Under the pieces are notes generated by a model, which was given only the letters and a program-made list of their open reading frames with translations, ran no database searches and was not told the origin of the DNA. Positions 32,801 to 42,340 of a stretch of 64,000 nucleotides of DNA are shown in pieces. The DNA comes from Caenorhabditis elegans (taxonomy: Eukaryota > Nematoda > Chromadorea > Rhabditida > Rhabditidae). The stretch covers positions 1,240,001 to 1,304,000 of the forward strand of contig NC_003282.8 in the NCBI RefSeq assembly GCF_000002985.6. The letters run 5' to 3'. Every line of letters begins with the position of its first letter. Positions within the stretch are counted from its first letter, which is position 1. The position numbers and the translations under genes are program-made.

Positions 32801-34289
32801 ATCGCAAAATCGATTTTGTGACGGTTTTCGAGATAGTGGCCAATATAGGTTTTCAGACTGAGTATCATGAACCAATCCATCTAGTTTCTGTGCTACCGTG
32901 TAATACGGTAAAAGTGTGCAAGCGCGCTCCATTGCACTTTTCAATTCTCGATTTTCACATCTCTCCCGATTTGAGGCGCTGTGACGCACCCTAACTTTCA
33001 AAGATCTGCGTACGCCGAATTTGCCGTTAGCCGAAAATTCAATTGCAACTAAACAGATCATTGATCGCTGGTCACAATCTTGAGTTTTTCAGCTAATTGA
33101 TTGGTTTCCTATGTATAGTTATAAGCATCCAATTTACTGTGCAAACCCGGTTCTCTCCGGTCAAAAGATAATAGAGTTGCCACCAATGAACGTTCCGTTT
33201 TCAACTTATTACGAAGTGTATGTAACAGTTCAAGATCACAGTAGGTTCTTGTTGTTATACTTATATTGTTTTAGTGTTTACTCTTTCAGTTCCCATTAGT
33301 TCCTTTGTGTCAATGGATCTTATCATGAAAAACGACAACTACAGTGGCGGTAACTTTCAAGTTTACTCGAAGGTAATTGAAATGACGTAAAATATTTCAT
33401 TGATATCACAAAATTTAGGATGTTAGTGGAATTCTTGCCAGTCATTCTAATCATTTTAGCCCGGTGACTTACAGTATGCAACTACAATATGAGTACAAAA
33501 ATTGGGCTGAAGAAGACACTCAAGTCAGGGTATACAGTGACAGGTAGTGCTTGAAAACATTCGTTTGTCGGATCAAATTGTAACACAATGAATGGAAAAT
33601 AGTATCTCGTGTGTGCACAAAACTGTTTTAAACGTGGAGTATGTAACGTCGATGTGCATTTTTCTTTGAACGATAGTTTTGAGGGCAGTTACGGAAGTTT
33701 TGAGCTTCCAGCTTCCCAGAAAACGAAACGTTCATTCTCTTTTATTTTTTTGAATTATAAATGCTATACAGTGCCACGGGGAGGCAAACCTTACGTACAT
33801 ACTAATTTCTACAGTAGTCGCGTTTTTAAATTGGATTTATCTCGAAAACGGCTCAATTTTTTTTGAAAATGATGCATATGAAAAATGTTCTACAGAAAAT
33901 TCTCTATTTAATGACATCAATGAATTTACTGTTGATACCCTCTCACCAGTGGTATGCTCATTGAGCAGTAGAGCGCACTTTCTCGGATGTACCGTTTGCC
34001 TCCCTGTGGTGCATTTTTTCCAACTTCTACGACACTTAAAGGGGGCGCATCTACGCCACCATTGGTCTTGCCACGCGTCCCAAAAATCAATGGGTGGCGC
34101 GTGTCGAGACCATCACGTGTAAATGCGCCCCCTTTAAAGTCGTAGAAGTGGAAAAAAATGCACTGTTTCTGTAGATCAAACTGTTTCTGTAGATCAAACT
34201 GTATTGAGACACGTGCAGATAGAAAATATCGATTAAACATTTTTTGTTATTTCAGGCTCCCTCCATATTGGCTTCCATACTGTGACTAA
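26876..34289 (+). CDS. C-type lectin / VWA-like / CUB-like secreted protein with transposon-filled introns (lectin 6)
   Basis: Exons 26876-27092, 27377-27736, 28693-28879, 28926-29019, 29093-29332, 33093-33240, 33290-33372, 33419-33543 and 34256-34289 join in frame to 495 residues. The signal peptide is MILQLFLPLVLASFAHS. The lectin domain (about 18-150) has NWCHYQNP, WIGLSRNSSS, WDNGSP and KNLFVCSY. The linker is expanded by repeats of the PP...STTQ type. The VWA-like part has ILFAFSNDYG, LKRYPNDWDISKTVSLVR and LTSKTNGLYNIG. The CUB-like part has PIYCANP, TVQDHS, NDNYSGGN, MQLQYEY and PYWLPYCD. Intron 5 is 3760 bases and holds a 17-C run, palindromes and a whole Tc3; intron 8 (712 bases) holds another palindrome. 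If the long intron is not removed, the product would be a lectin/VWA-like protein without the CUB-like part. Confidence 0.75.
27741..27823 (+). repeat. Duplicated linker-coding block in lectin 6 intron 2
   Basis: Just after the exon 2 donor, AGTTATAATCCAATTGCTCC, CACCAACTTTTTCACCTCC and a TCGACTCAAGAACC segment repeat the exon's own linker sequence and end with a second donor-like CAG/GTTTGT. No usable acceptor precedes it, so it is intronic. It looks like unequal exchange in the repetitive linker. Confidence 0.65.
29460..29634. repeat. Palindromic repeat (CCCCCTTTAAAGT type), copy 1
   Basis: ACAGTGCATTTTTTTTTCCA, then CAACTTTAAAGGGGGCACAT on the left return inverted on the right as ATGCGCCCCCTTTAAAGTTG and GTGGAAAAAAAATGCACTGT, separated by a short loop with ATTGGTCTCGCCACGCG. 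The same element, slightly shorter, lies at 34009-34165 in intron 8 of the same gene. It is a non-autonomous foldback element in intron 5 of lectin 6. Confidence 0.85.
29968..29984 (+). repeat. 17-C homopolymer run (poly-G on the minus strand)
   Basis: Seventeen consecutive C bases are followed by six A bases within intron 5 of lectin 6. On the minus strand this is a G tract able to form a quadruplex. In C. elegans such tracts are the known sites of deletion when the DOG-1/FANCJ helicase is lost. Confidence 0.9.
30020..30458. repeat. Left part of a foldback repeat split by Tc3
   Basis: Blocks such as GTTCGGTGGAGCGCGTTTGG, CTAGATGG and GGTTCATGATACTCAGTCTG occur here in direct and inverted form around AT-rich DNA. 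TTGCGATGCATATGAAAAAT at about 30167 has its inverted partner divided between 30441-30458 and 32796-32815, on either side of the transposon. It is one repeat unit interrupted by Tc3. Confidence 0.7.
30459..32795 (-). mobile_element. Complete Tc3 transposon
   Basis: The element is 2337 bases, with ends CAGTGTGGGAAAGTTCTATA and its inverse, and inverted repeats of about 463 bases (30459-30921 and 32333-32795). It is flanked by TA on both sides (30457-30458 and 32796-32797). Size, ends and coding capacity fit C. elegans Tc3, a Tc1/mariner family member. The two terminal repeats look nearly identical, and the single transposase gene is uninterrupted, so the copy may be active or recent. It lies antisense within intron 5 of lectin 6. 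Confidence 0.97.
31039..32076 (-). CDS. tc3a: Tc3 transposase (Tc3A), DD34E family
   Basis: Two exons, 32076-31660 and 31611-31039, are separated by a 48-base intron and give 329 residues, the known Tc3A length. The protein binds the inverted-repeat ends and cuts and pastes the element at TA sites in the nucleus. The N-terminal part (MPRGSALSDTERAQLD and following) is the paired-type helix-turn-helix DNA-binding region, with a second helix-turn-helix around SASKRTILNVIKRSGV. The catalytic triad is visible: D144 in VVFSDEKKF, the second Asp in QQDNATIH, and Glu 34 residues later after it in SPDLNPIENLWG. No stop or frameshift was seen. The gene is transcribed opposite to its host lectin gene. 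Confidence 0.97.
32796..32940. repeat. Right part of the foldback repeat split by Tc3
   Basis: TGCATCGCAAAATCGATTTT and GGTTTTCGAGATAGTGGCCA, followed by TATAGGTTTTCAGACTGAGT, are the inverse of 30100-30180. Joined across the Tc3 site to 30441-30458 they rebuild one arm of the palindrome. Confidence 0.7.
34009..34165. repeat. Palindromic repeat (CCCCCTTTAAAGT type), copy 2
   Basis: GGTGCATTTTTTCCAACTTC and ACTTAAAGGGGGCGCATCTA face GTAAATGCGCCCCCTTTAAA and GTGGAAAAAAATGCACTGT across a loop with ATTGGTCTTGCCACGCG. It lies in intron 8 of lectin 6 and is the same family as 29460-29634. A duplicated CTGTTTCTGTAGATCAAA follows it. Confidence 0.85.
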
Positions 34290-35933
34290 GGCATTTCAAA
34301 CTCGGCTGATTGGAATCTGATTTAAAAAAATTCCAATAAAAATTATTTTCGCTCGACATTATTTTATGCATTGTATTAACTAAAATAAACTTAGAAAAAT
34401 AGCGAATTTCAGCAAAAAAAGGAAGAAAAAACTGCGAAAAATCGATATCATTTTCGGAAAATCGATTCTCGACATTTTTAACGGTGTTTTACTGTTAAAA
34501 AAACCGTATTCTTGGAGAAAAAATCCTATAATTTCGAGTTACGAAAAAATTTAAAAGTATGTCGGGGTACTGTAGCTGAAAAGTTTGTTTCGTGCCAGGA
34601 CATCTATTCGTGTTTTTTATCGTTTTATTTTTCTCTGATTTAGTATTGTATCCGTTATTTCATTCTAAAAATTTGAATTTCCGCCAATTTTCTTCTCCAA
34701 AACTCTCATTTCCATGCAAAGCTTCCATTCCCTCGTGCTTCTCGCCTTGATTTCTCTCGCCTCTCCACTCCCCAACACTCTCTCGTCGCGCTGTCGTTCT
34801 GTCTGCGTCTCTCGGTGTCGTCCTCTCTCGCCCCGCTTCTCTCGATTTTCCCGCATTTTCGGTCAATTTTTTTCGGGATTTCGTAATTTTTAGGCTGAAA
34901 AACAAGGAAAAATCGATATTTCACTACAATTTTCACTGAAAATTGAAGAAATTGCCCTAAAAACCACATGACCACTGGCACTGACGTTTTCAAAAATCGT
35001 TCTTTTATCTTATCAATTTTTGATTTTTACAAGATGATTTTTGAAATTATTTCCTTTTTTCTTCTCGTTCTTTCTTTTTAACCAGTCTTCATACAAAATG
35101 TATATATTTTTTCAGAAAATAAAAAAAAATTACACTAAAAACAGAAAACTAGGGCGGTTTTTGATGTGTTTTTGCGTCATTTTTGTTGATTTTTGATAAT
35201 AAAATTGAGAAGAAAACGTTAGAAACACTAAAAAAAACAATGTTCCCAACGAAAAACCCCATTAAATTCGATTTTACTGAAAAAATTTGCCCGAAAATTC
35301 GCAAGTTTTGCAATTGAATTGAAAAAAATTGAATTTTCACTAATTTTAAGAGAAAATTAGTAAAATTTTCAAAATTTCTGCAAAAATATGATATAAATTG
35401 CCGGGAAGTGCAAATTTTTGAGCCTGATGGCCTAGAAACACAAAACTCGGCCACGTTGTTTAAATTTATTGTGAAAATTTGGAATTTTTGAAAAATACAG
35501 TTAATTTTAAGCTTTCTAGGTGAAATTTTAGTTCCATTCAATTTTTCAAGTTGGTGGCCTAGAAACCCAAAACTAGTCCCTGCTTTCAAATTTTCTGAAT
35601 GTTTTTGGTTTTTTTATTATTTAAATTTCCGTTCTAACAGTTTTAATAAGAATAACTGAAAAAATTTCTGAAAAATCGATAAAATTGTAATTTTTTGACC
35701 TTAATGGCCTAGGAATCCAAAACTAGTTCCCGCTTTCAAATTTTTTATTTCTACGTGTTTTCTCCCCCGAATCACATGATCAAAATTTGCATTTCTCGTG
35801 CCGACTTCCATATTAAATCAGTCGTCGACCGGTTTTTTAGCGCATTTTCTCTAAAAAATCGGCCATTTTTCACATTTTTCACTTGAAAAATTCCAGATTT
35901 TCGCCCAAAAATCGATAAAATCAGTTACAAATC
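34290..35933. other. Upstream region of the TUSC2-like gene
   Basis: After the lectin 6 3' flank (shared with F2 to about 34425) no coding exon is seen. A CT-rich block at 34690-34860 (CTCTCGCCTCTCC, TCTCTCGGTGTCG) is of a type common near C. elegans promoters. From 35500 on, the phrase GGCCTAGAAACCCAAAACTA recurs in diverged form at 35430, 35550 and 35707. Open frames on the minus strand here have no recognisable product. Confidence 0.5.
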
Positions 35934-36903
35934 ATGGGCCTTGGCAGCAGTAAGCGTAAGGAGGAGCCACCACACAAATCTGAGCCAAAAACTGTCGGAA
36001 GGGTGAGTTTGTGTGCATTTTGTCGTGGAGTTTGATGCAAAATTTGAATTTTTGAGTAAAAACCTGGTTTTTCTGCATTTTTCCGTAAAATCCAATAAAA
36101 AGTGAGAAAAATCTGCATTTTGTCGTGAAATTCGGTGTTTGCACAGTCTCGGAGCTACCGTAACCCACATCATATTAACAATTTTTCAGGTAAAACGTGC
36201 CGGCGCGCGGCCTGACGAGATGATTGCGAAATATGCGGAAGTTTTGAAGACACGTGGCATTTTACCCGAATATTTTCTGGTTCACGAGGCGAAAAGGTGC
36301 AGATTATCGATTTTTTGAAGAAAAATTTGAAAAATCCGGAAAAAATCGATAGAAAATCCAAATTTTGTGCATTTTGTCGTGAAATTAAATGTGAAATTCT
36401 AATGTTTCGGTATTTTCTCGTAAAATTTTATGAAATATTTGAATTTTCGCAAATTTTACCGTAAAATTAGATAAAAAATATCGAATTTCTAGTAAAATTT
36501 CATGCAAATTCCGAATTTTCTGAATTTTTACGGAAAAAAACTCGGTGTTTGCACAGATTCGCCGCTACAGTTACCCGAAAACCCAAAAAATTAACGATTT
36601 TTCTTGCAGTTCACAATATATCGACGAGGATGGTGACGTGGCAAACGAGTTTTACCAAGAAACGATGAGCGACGGCGAGAAACGACGATTATGCCGATTA
36701 ATGAAGAATTTGAGGCCAAAAGTATGGGAAAATCGATATTTTTTAGAGTTTTTTAGTTGAAAAATCGAAAATTTTTTAAATTTTCCCACAAAAAAATCGA
36801 TAATTTCCGAAATTTTCAGGGCAAGGAACGCTACGCAATTCCACGACTGAAGCACGACATTCCGGTGGTCATTTGGGAAGTTCAGCAGCCTCAAGAAACA
36901 TAA
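35934..36903 (+). CDS. TUSC2/FUS1-like small protein
   Basis: Four exons (35934-36002, 36190-36296, 36610-36721, 36820-36903) join in frame to 123 residues, close to the 110 of human TUSC2. The N-terminus MGLGSSKRK matches an N-myristoylation signal, as in TUSC2 (MGASGSK). The core motifs YIDEDGDVANEFYQET, KRRLCRLMKNLRPKG and IPVVIWEV align with the conserved TUSC2 core (DEDGDLAHEFYEET and VILYEV). TUSC2 is a mitochondrial calcium-handling protein and tumour suppressor in mammals; the worm role is unknown. A trans-splice-like acceptor (AAAATTCCAG, ending near 35896) precedes the ATG. AATAAA occurs at about 36909. Residues 24-59 (RAGARPDEMIAKYAEVLKTR) are more divergent. Confidence 0.88.
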
Positions 36904-39436
36904 TCTTGAATAAATTTACCGATTTTCACTACAATTTTCTCCATTTTCTCGATCCTCCGTGTGTGCTAACGATTTTTCTGATCTCTTTCGGGTACTTTTT
37001 GATGTAAAATACTTATTTTTCCGCTTTTTTTTCACTCAATAAATGTTTTTTTTCTATGAAAACAGGTTTTTTTCGTTAAAAAAAAACAAAATTTATAAAA
37101 ACTGTGTATTTTTGGGTGGGTTACGGTAGGTTTTACGCAAAAGTGCAGAATTTGAGCGTTTTTCGATTTTCCAGCGGGAAAACAAAAACAAACATTTTTT
37201 CGCAAAAAAACTGTTTTCAGACAGCAAAATTGTATTTTAACCCGGTAAAAATTAAAATTTCTTGCATTTTTTTGCTTAAAAATTGATTGAAAACAGAAAA
37301 ATTCCCGGCGTGGTACAGTAGTTCTCAGATTCTGCATTTTTGCGTGACAATCTGTGCAAACACCGCGCGGGATTTTTTGAATGAATTAATTATTTTTTTC
37401 GCGGTTTTCATCGTTTTCGCCCATTTTCACCCGATTTTCTTGATTTTTTCGACGTTTTTCCTTCAAAAATCGAATTTTCCGGCAATTAAGCTACGCAAAT
37501 AAACAAAGAATAGCTTATAAATCATCGCCGGGCGTGGTGTGTTTTGTTTGAATTGTCACCCACGATTGTTTGTTTGATTTTTCCTCGAATTTCACGGTTT
37601 CTTGCACTTTTGAGTGCCATTTCATGCGACTTATCAACTGATAAAGCATGGAATTGGAGATTATCTCGAAAAATTTAATTTATTTCGAGAAAAATCCGAC
37701 TTTTCAGAGGTTTTTGTCATTTTGGCCCGCATTGTTCAAATTTTTCAGCTTTTCGTTGTGATAAACCGAAATGACTCATGTTCTGAGCACAAGATCTCAA
37801 TTTTCCAAGAAAACAGCACCAAACAGTTGCGAAATCAACCTCTGGAGCTCCTGCGAGCAGTGGCTCACTGCGCAGAGTGAAAGAGGACGGCTTTTCCGTC
37901 ATTTTTCCACTTTTTTGCAGTGTTTGTGCTCTTCCGTACACGAATCAAGCATCGGTTTCGCTCCACTTGTTGTTTTGCCCTCGAAATCATCTATTTTCGA
38001 TGTTTTCGAGTGGTTTTTGGTCATTTTTCCTGTAAATTATGATGTTTTCTCATAATTTTCGAGAAATTCCGCTTGTTTTCAATGTTGTTTCCGGGTGGTC
38101 TTTTCAGAATATTCACTATGAAAATGAGGATTTTTGGTTTAATTTTCGAAATTTCTCAACGTTCTGGCGAGATTTGTTAGACTTTTCCTAATGTTTGTGA
38201 GTTGCCGATCGTTTTCAAGCTTTCCTAGCGTTTTTTCTTTCCCCGGATTTTTAACTTCAAAATTTGAAATTCTTGCAATTTTGAGTGATTTCTGACGGTT
38301 TTGCTGATTTTTTCTGTAAATTCCAGAGAAATCAAGCGTTTTCCTCAGATTTTTGCAGTTTTTACGGATTTTTCACTTCAAAACTCGCATTTTATGCAAT
38401 TTTAAGTGATTTCTGGCGTTTTTGGAATTTTTTTTTGTAAAATCCAGAGCGTTTCCCATAGTTTTCCGGAATTTTCTTTGCAAAACTGGATTTTTCTACA
38501 ATTTCCAGTTTCTGGCAGTTTAAGATTGATTTTCCAGCAAAATTAAAATTTTTCTTTGAATTTTGGCCATTTTCTTGCGTCCAAATGGGTTTCTAGTAGA
38601 ATATGTGATTTTTAACTGGTTTTTAGTACAAAAATCGTGGTTTTTGGATTTATTTGCTCTAATTTTTTCGTAAAATTAAGTAATTTTAGAATTTTCGACA
38701 CCTTCTTCGCGAGTTTTGGAGGTTTTCACAGTATAATCTCGAAAATTGGATAAATTCCATTTTACGCTCAGATTAATCACATTTGCTTCCGGTTTTCACC
38801 TCGAAAACTCGGGTTTTTTGCAATTTCGCGAAGTTTCTGACGATTTTTGGAATTTCCGACACTTTTTCGACGACTTTTCCAGGAATTTTGGAGATTTTCA
38901 CACTCAAAATAGCAACATTTTAACAGTTTAATCTTGAAAATTGTGCAAATTCCCCCAAATTACGGCGTACATCTGCTCATTTTTCAACTAAATAGACGTC
39001 GTTCATGAATTTAAAATTAGTTGTCTCCGCAATTGGTAGAAACTGAGACGGAGGCAAATTAGTCAGTGTCTCTGGGTGTCTCCATCCCATTCCATCTCGG
39101 AGGGTTCGAAACGACGACGATTAACGAGTGAATGAGAAGAGAAGGAGCCAGTCGGTCGACTGGTAGAGTGTGTCCATACACTCCGAGTGGTTTTCCACAT
39201 TGTTTTCACCCTCTCTCTCTGTCTCAGGACAACACTCTACACATTTGAGTACGTCTTCTGGCGTTCATTTTACTTGAGTGACCACTACTGGTTTTTAGTA
39301 GTCTGGGCTCTTTTTTTGGCCATAATTTAGCTATTTTGAGCTTTTGAAGCCTGATTTTCAGTCGTAAAAAAAATTAGAAATTGGCGAATTTCAAGCTCCG
39401 AAATTTAGAATTTTGAAAAACCCAATTTTTTGCAAA
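36904..39436. other. Non-coding AT-rich stretch
   Basis: No exon could be supported. The stretch is mostly TTTTC/GAAAA-rich sequence typical of C. elegans introns and spacers. A more complex block at 39000-39290 contains TCTCTGGGTGTCTCCATCCC and CCCTCTCTCTCTGTCTCAGG and could be a promoter or non-coding first exon of the downstream plastin gene; this is inference. The open frames of 60-100 codons are not conserved-looking. Confidence 0.5.
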
Positions 39437-42340
39437 TCAGTAAATTGCCGGGATTGAAATTTCCGGCAAATCAGCAAATTGCTGGAATTTAGAATTTCTT
39501 GCAAGTCGGCAAATTGCAGGAATTGAAAATATTTGGCGAATCGGCAAATTGGCGGAATTGAAATTTTCGCAAATCGGCGAATTATTTAAAATTCCAGCAA
39601 ATCGGCAAATTGCCGGAATTGAAGTTTCCGGCAAATCGGCAAATTGCCAGAATTGAAGTTTCCGGCAAACCGGCGAATTATTTAAAATTCCAGCAAATCG
39701 GCAAATTGCCGGAATTGAAATTTCCGGCAAATCGGCAAATTGCCAGAATTGAAGTTTCCGGCAAACCGGCGAATTATTTAAAATTCCAGCAAATCGGCAA
39801 ATTGCCGGAATTGAAATTTCCGGCAAATCGGCAAATTGCCAGAATTGAAATTTCCGGCAAACCGGCGAATTATGTAAAATTCCAGCAAATCGGTAAATTG
39901 CCGGACTTGAAATTTCCGGCAAATCGGCAAATTGCCAAAATTGAAATTTCCGGCAAACCGGCGAATTATTTAAAATTCCAGCAAATCGGTAAATTGCCGG
40001 ACTTGAAATTTCCGGCAAATCGGCAAATTGCCAGAATTGAAGTTTCCGGCAAACCGGCGAATTATTTAAAATTCCAGCAAATCGGTAAATTGCCGGACTT
40101 GAAGTTTCCGGCAAATCGGCAAATTGCCAGAATTGAAGTTTCCGGCAAACCGGCGAATTATGTAAAATTCCAGCAAATCGGTAAATTGCCGGACTTGAAA
40201 TTTCCGGCAAATCAGCAAATTGCTGAAATTTAGAATTTCTTGCAAGTCGGCAAATTGCAGGAATTGAAAATATTTGGCGAATCGGCAAATTGGCGGAATT
40301 GAAATTTTCGCAAATCGGCGAATTATTTAAAATTCCAGCAAATCGGCAAATTGCCGGAATTGAAGTTTCCGGCAAATCGGCAAATTGCCAGAATTGAAGT
40401 TTCCGGCAAACCGGCGAATTATTTAAAATTCCAGCAAATCGGCAAATTGCCGGAATTGAAGTTTCCGGCAAATCGGCAAATTGCCAGAATTGAAGTTTCC
40501 GGCAAACCGGCGAATTATTTAAAATTCCAGCAAATCGGCAAATTGCCGGAATTGAAGTTTCCGGCAAATCGGCAAATTGCCAGAATTGAAGTTTCCGGCA
40601 AACCGGCGAATTATGTAAAATTCCAGCAAATCGGTAAATTGCCGGACTTGAAATTTCCGGCAAATCGGCAAATTGCCAGAATTGAAGTTTCCGGCAAACC
40701 GGCGAATTATTTAAAATTCCAGCAAATCGGTAAATTGCCGGACTTGAAATTTCCGGCAAATCGGCAAATTGCCAGAATTGAAGTTTCCGGCAAACCGGCG
40801 AATTATGTAAAATTCCAGCAAATCGGTAAATTGCCGGACTTGAAATTTCCGGCAAATCAGCAAATTGCTGAAATTTAGAATTTCTTGCAAGTCGGCAAAT
40901 TGCAGGAATTGAAAATATTTGGCGAATCGGCAAATTGGCGGAATTGAAATTTTCGCAAATCGGCGAATTATTTAAAATTCCAGCAAATCGGCAAATTGCC
41001 GGAATTGAAGTTTCCGGCAAATCGGCAAATTGCCAGAATTGAAGTTTCCGGCAAACCGGCGAATTATTTAAAATTCCAGCAAATCGGCAAATTGCCGGAA
41101 TTGAAATTTCCGGCAAATCGGCAAATTGCCAGAATTGAAGTTTCCGGCAAACCGGCGAATTATTTAAAATTCCAGCAAATCGGCAAATTGCCGGAATTGA
41201 AGTTTCCGGCAAATCGGCAAATTGCCAGAATTGAAGTTTCCGGCAAACCGGCGAATTATGTAAAATTCCAGCAAATCGGTAAATTGCCGGACTTGAAATT
41301 TCCGGCAAATCGGCAAATTGCCAGAATTGAAGTTTCCGGCAAACCGGCGAATTATTTAAAATTCCAGCAAATCGGTAAATTGCCGGACTTGAAATTTCCG
41401 GCAAATCGGCAAATTGCCAGAATTGAAGTTTCCGGCAAACCGGCGAATTATGTAAAATTCCAGCAAATCGGTAAATTGCCGGACTTGAAATTTCCGGCAA
41501 ATCAGCAAATTGCTGAAATTTAGAATTTCTTGCAAACCGGCAAATTGCCAGAATTGAAGTTTCCGGCAAACCGGCGAATTATTTAAAATTCCAGCAAATC
41601 GGTAAATTGCCGGACTTGAAATTTCCGGCAAATCAGCAAATTGCCAGAATTGAAGTTTCCGGCAAACCGGCGAATTATGTAAAATTCCAGCAAATCGGTA
41701 AATTGCCGGACTTGAAATTTCCGGCAAATCAGCAAATTGCTGAAATTTAGAATTTCTTGCAAACCGGCAAATTGCCAGAATTGAAGTTTCGGGCAAACCG
41801 GCGAATTATTTAAAATTCCAGCAAATCGGTAAATTGCCGGACTTGAAATTTCCGGCAAATCAGCAAATTGCCAGAATTGAAGTTTCCGGCAAACCGGCGA
41901 ATTATGTAAAATTCCAGCAAATCGGTAAATTGCCGGACTTGAAATTTCCGGCAAATCAGCAAATTGCTGAAATTTAGAATTTCTTGCAAACCGGCAAATT
42001 GCCAGAATTGAAGTTTCGGGCAAACCGGCGAATTATTTAAAATTCCAGCAAATCGGTAAATTGCCGGACTTGAAATTTCCGGCAAATCAGCAAATTGCTG
42101 GAATTTAGAATTTTTGCAAATCAGCAAATTGCCGGAATTGAAAATATTTGGCAAATCGGCAAATTGGCGGAAGTTTAAAATTTCCGGCAAATCGGTAAAT
42201 TGCCGGACTTGAAATTTCCGGCACATCAGCAAATTGCTGGAGTTTAGAATTTTTGCAAATCAGCAAATTGCCGGAATTGAAAATATTTGGCAAATCGGCA
42301 AATTGGCGGAAGTTTAAAATTTCCGGCAAAATGCCAGTTT
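39437..42340. repeat. Hierarchical satellite, 96-bp basic unit
   Basis: About 2.9 kb of GCAAATTGCCGGAATTGAAG-like repeats. The basic unit measures 96 bases (CGGCGAATTAT at 39671, 39767, 39863). Units are arranged in higher-order blocks: 645 bases between 40351 and 40996, 741 bases from 39610 to 40351, and 227 bases at 41356, 41583 and 41810. Each larger block carries a spacer with TAGAATTTCTTGCAAGTCGG. Because 96 is a multiple of three, both strands stay open (710 codons minus, about 207, 175 and 175 plus). The predicted proteins are only the repeat translated and lack any start context or splice structure, so I do not call a gene. Confidence 0.95.

Noticed and set aside
39437-41569. 710-codon open frame on the minus strand and 175-207-codon frames on the plus strand
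   Set aside because: They are translations of a satellite whose 96-base unit is a multiple of three; open frames exist on both strands and no splice or start context supports a gene.
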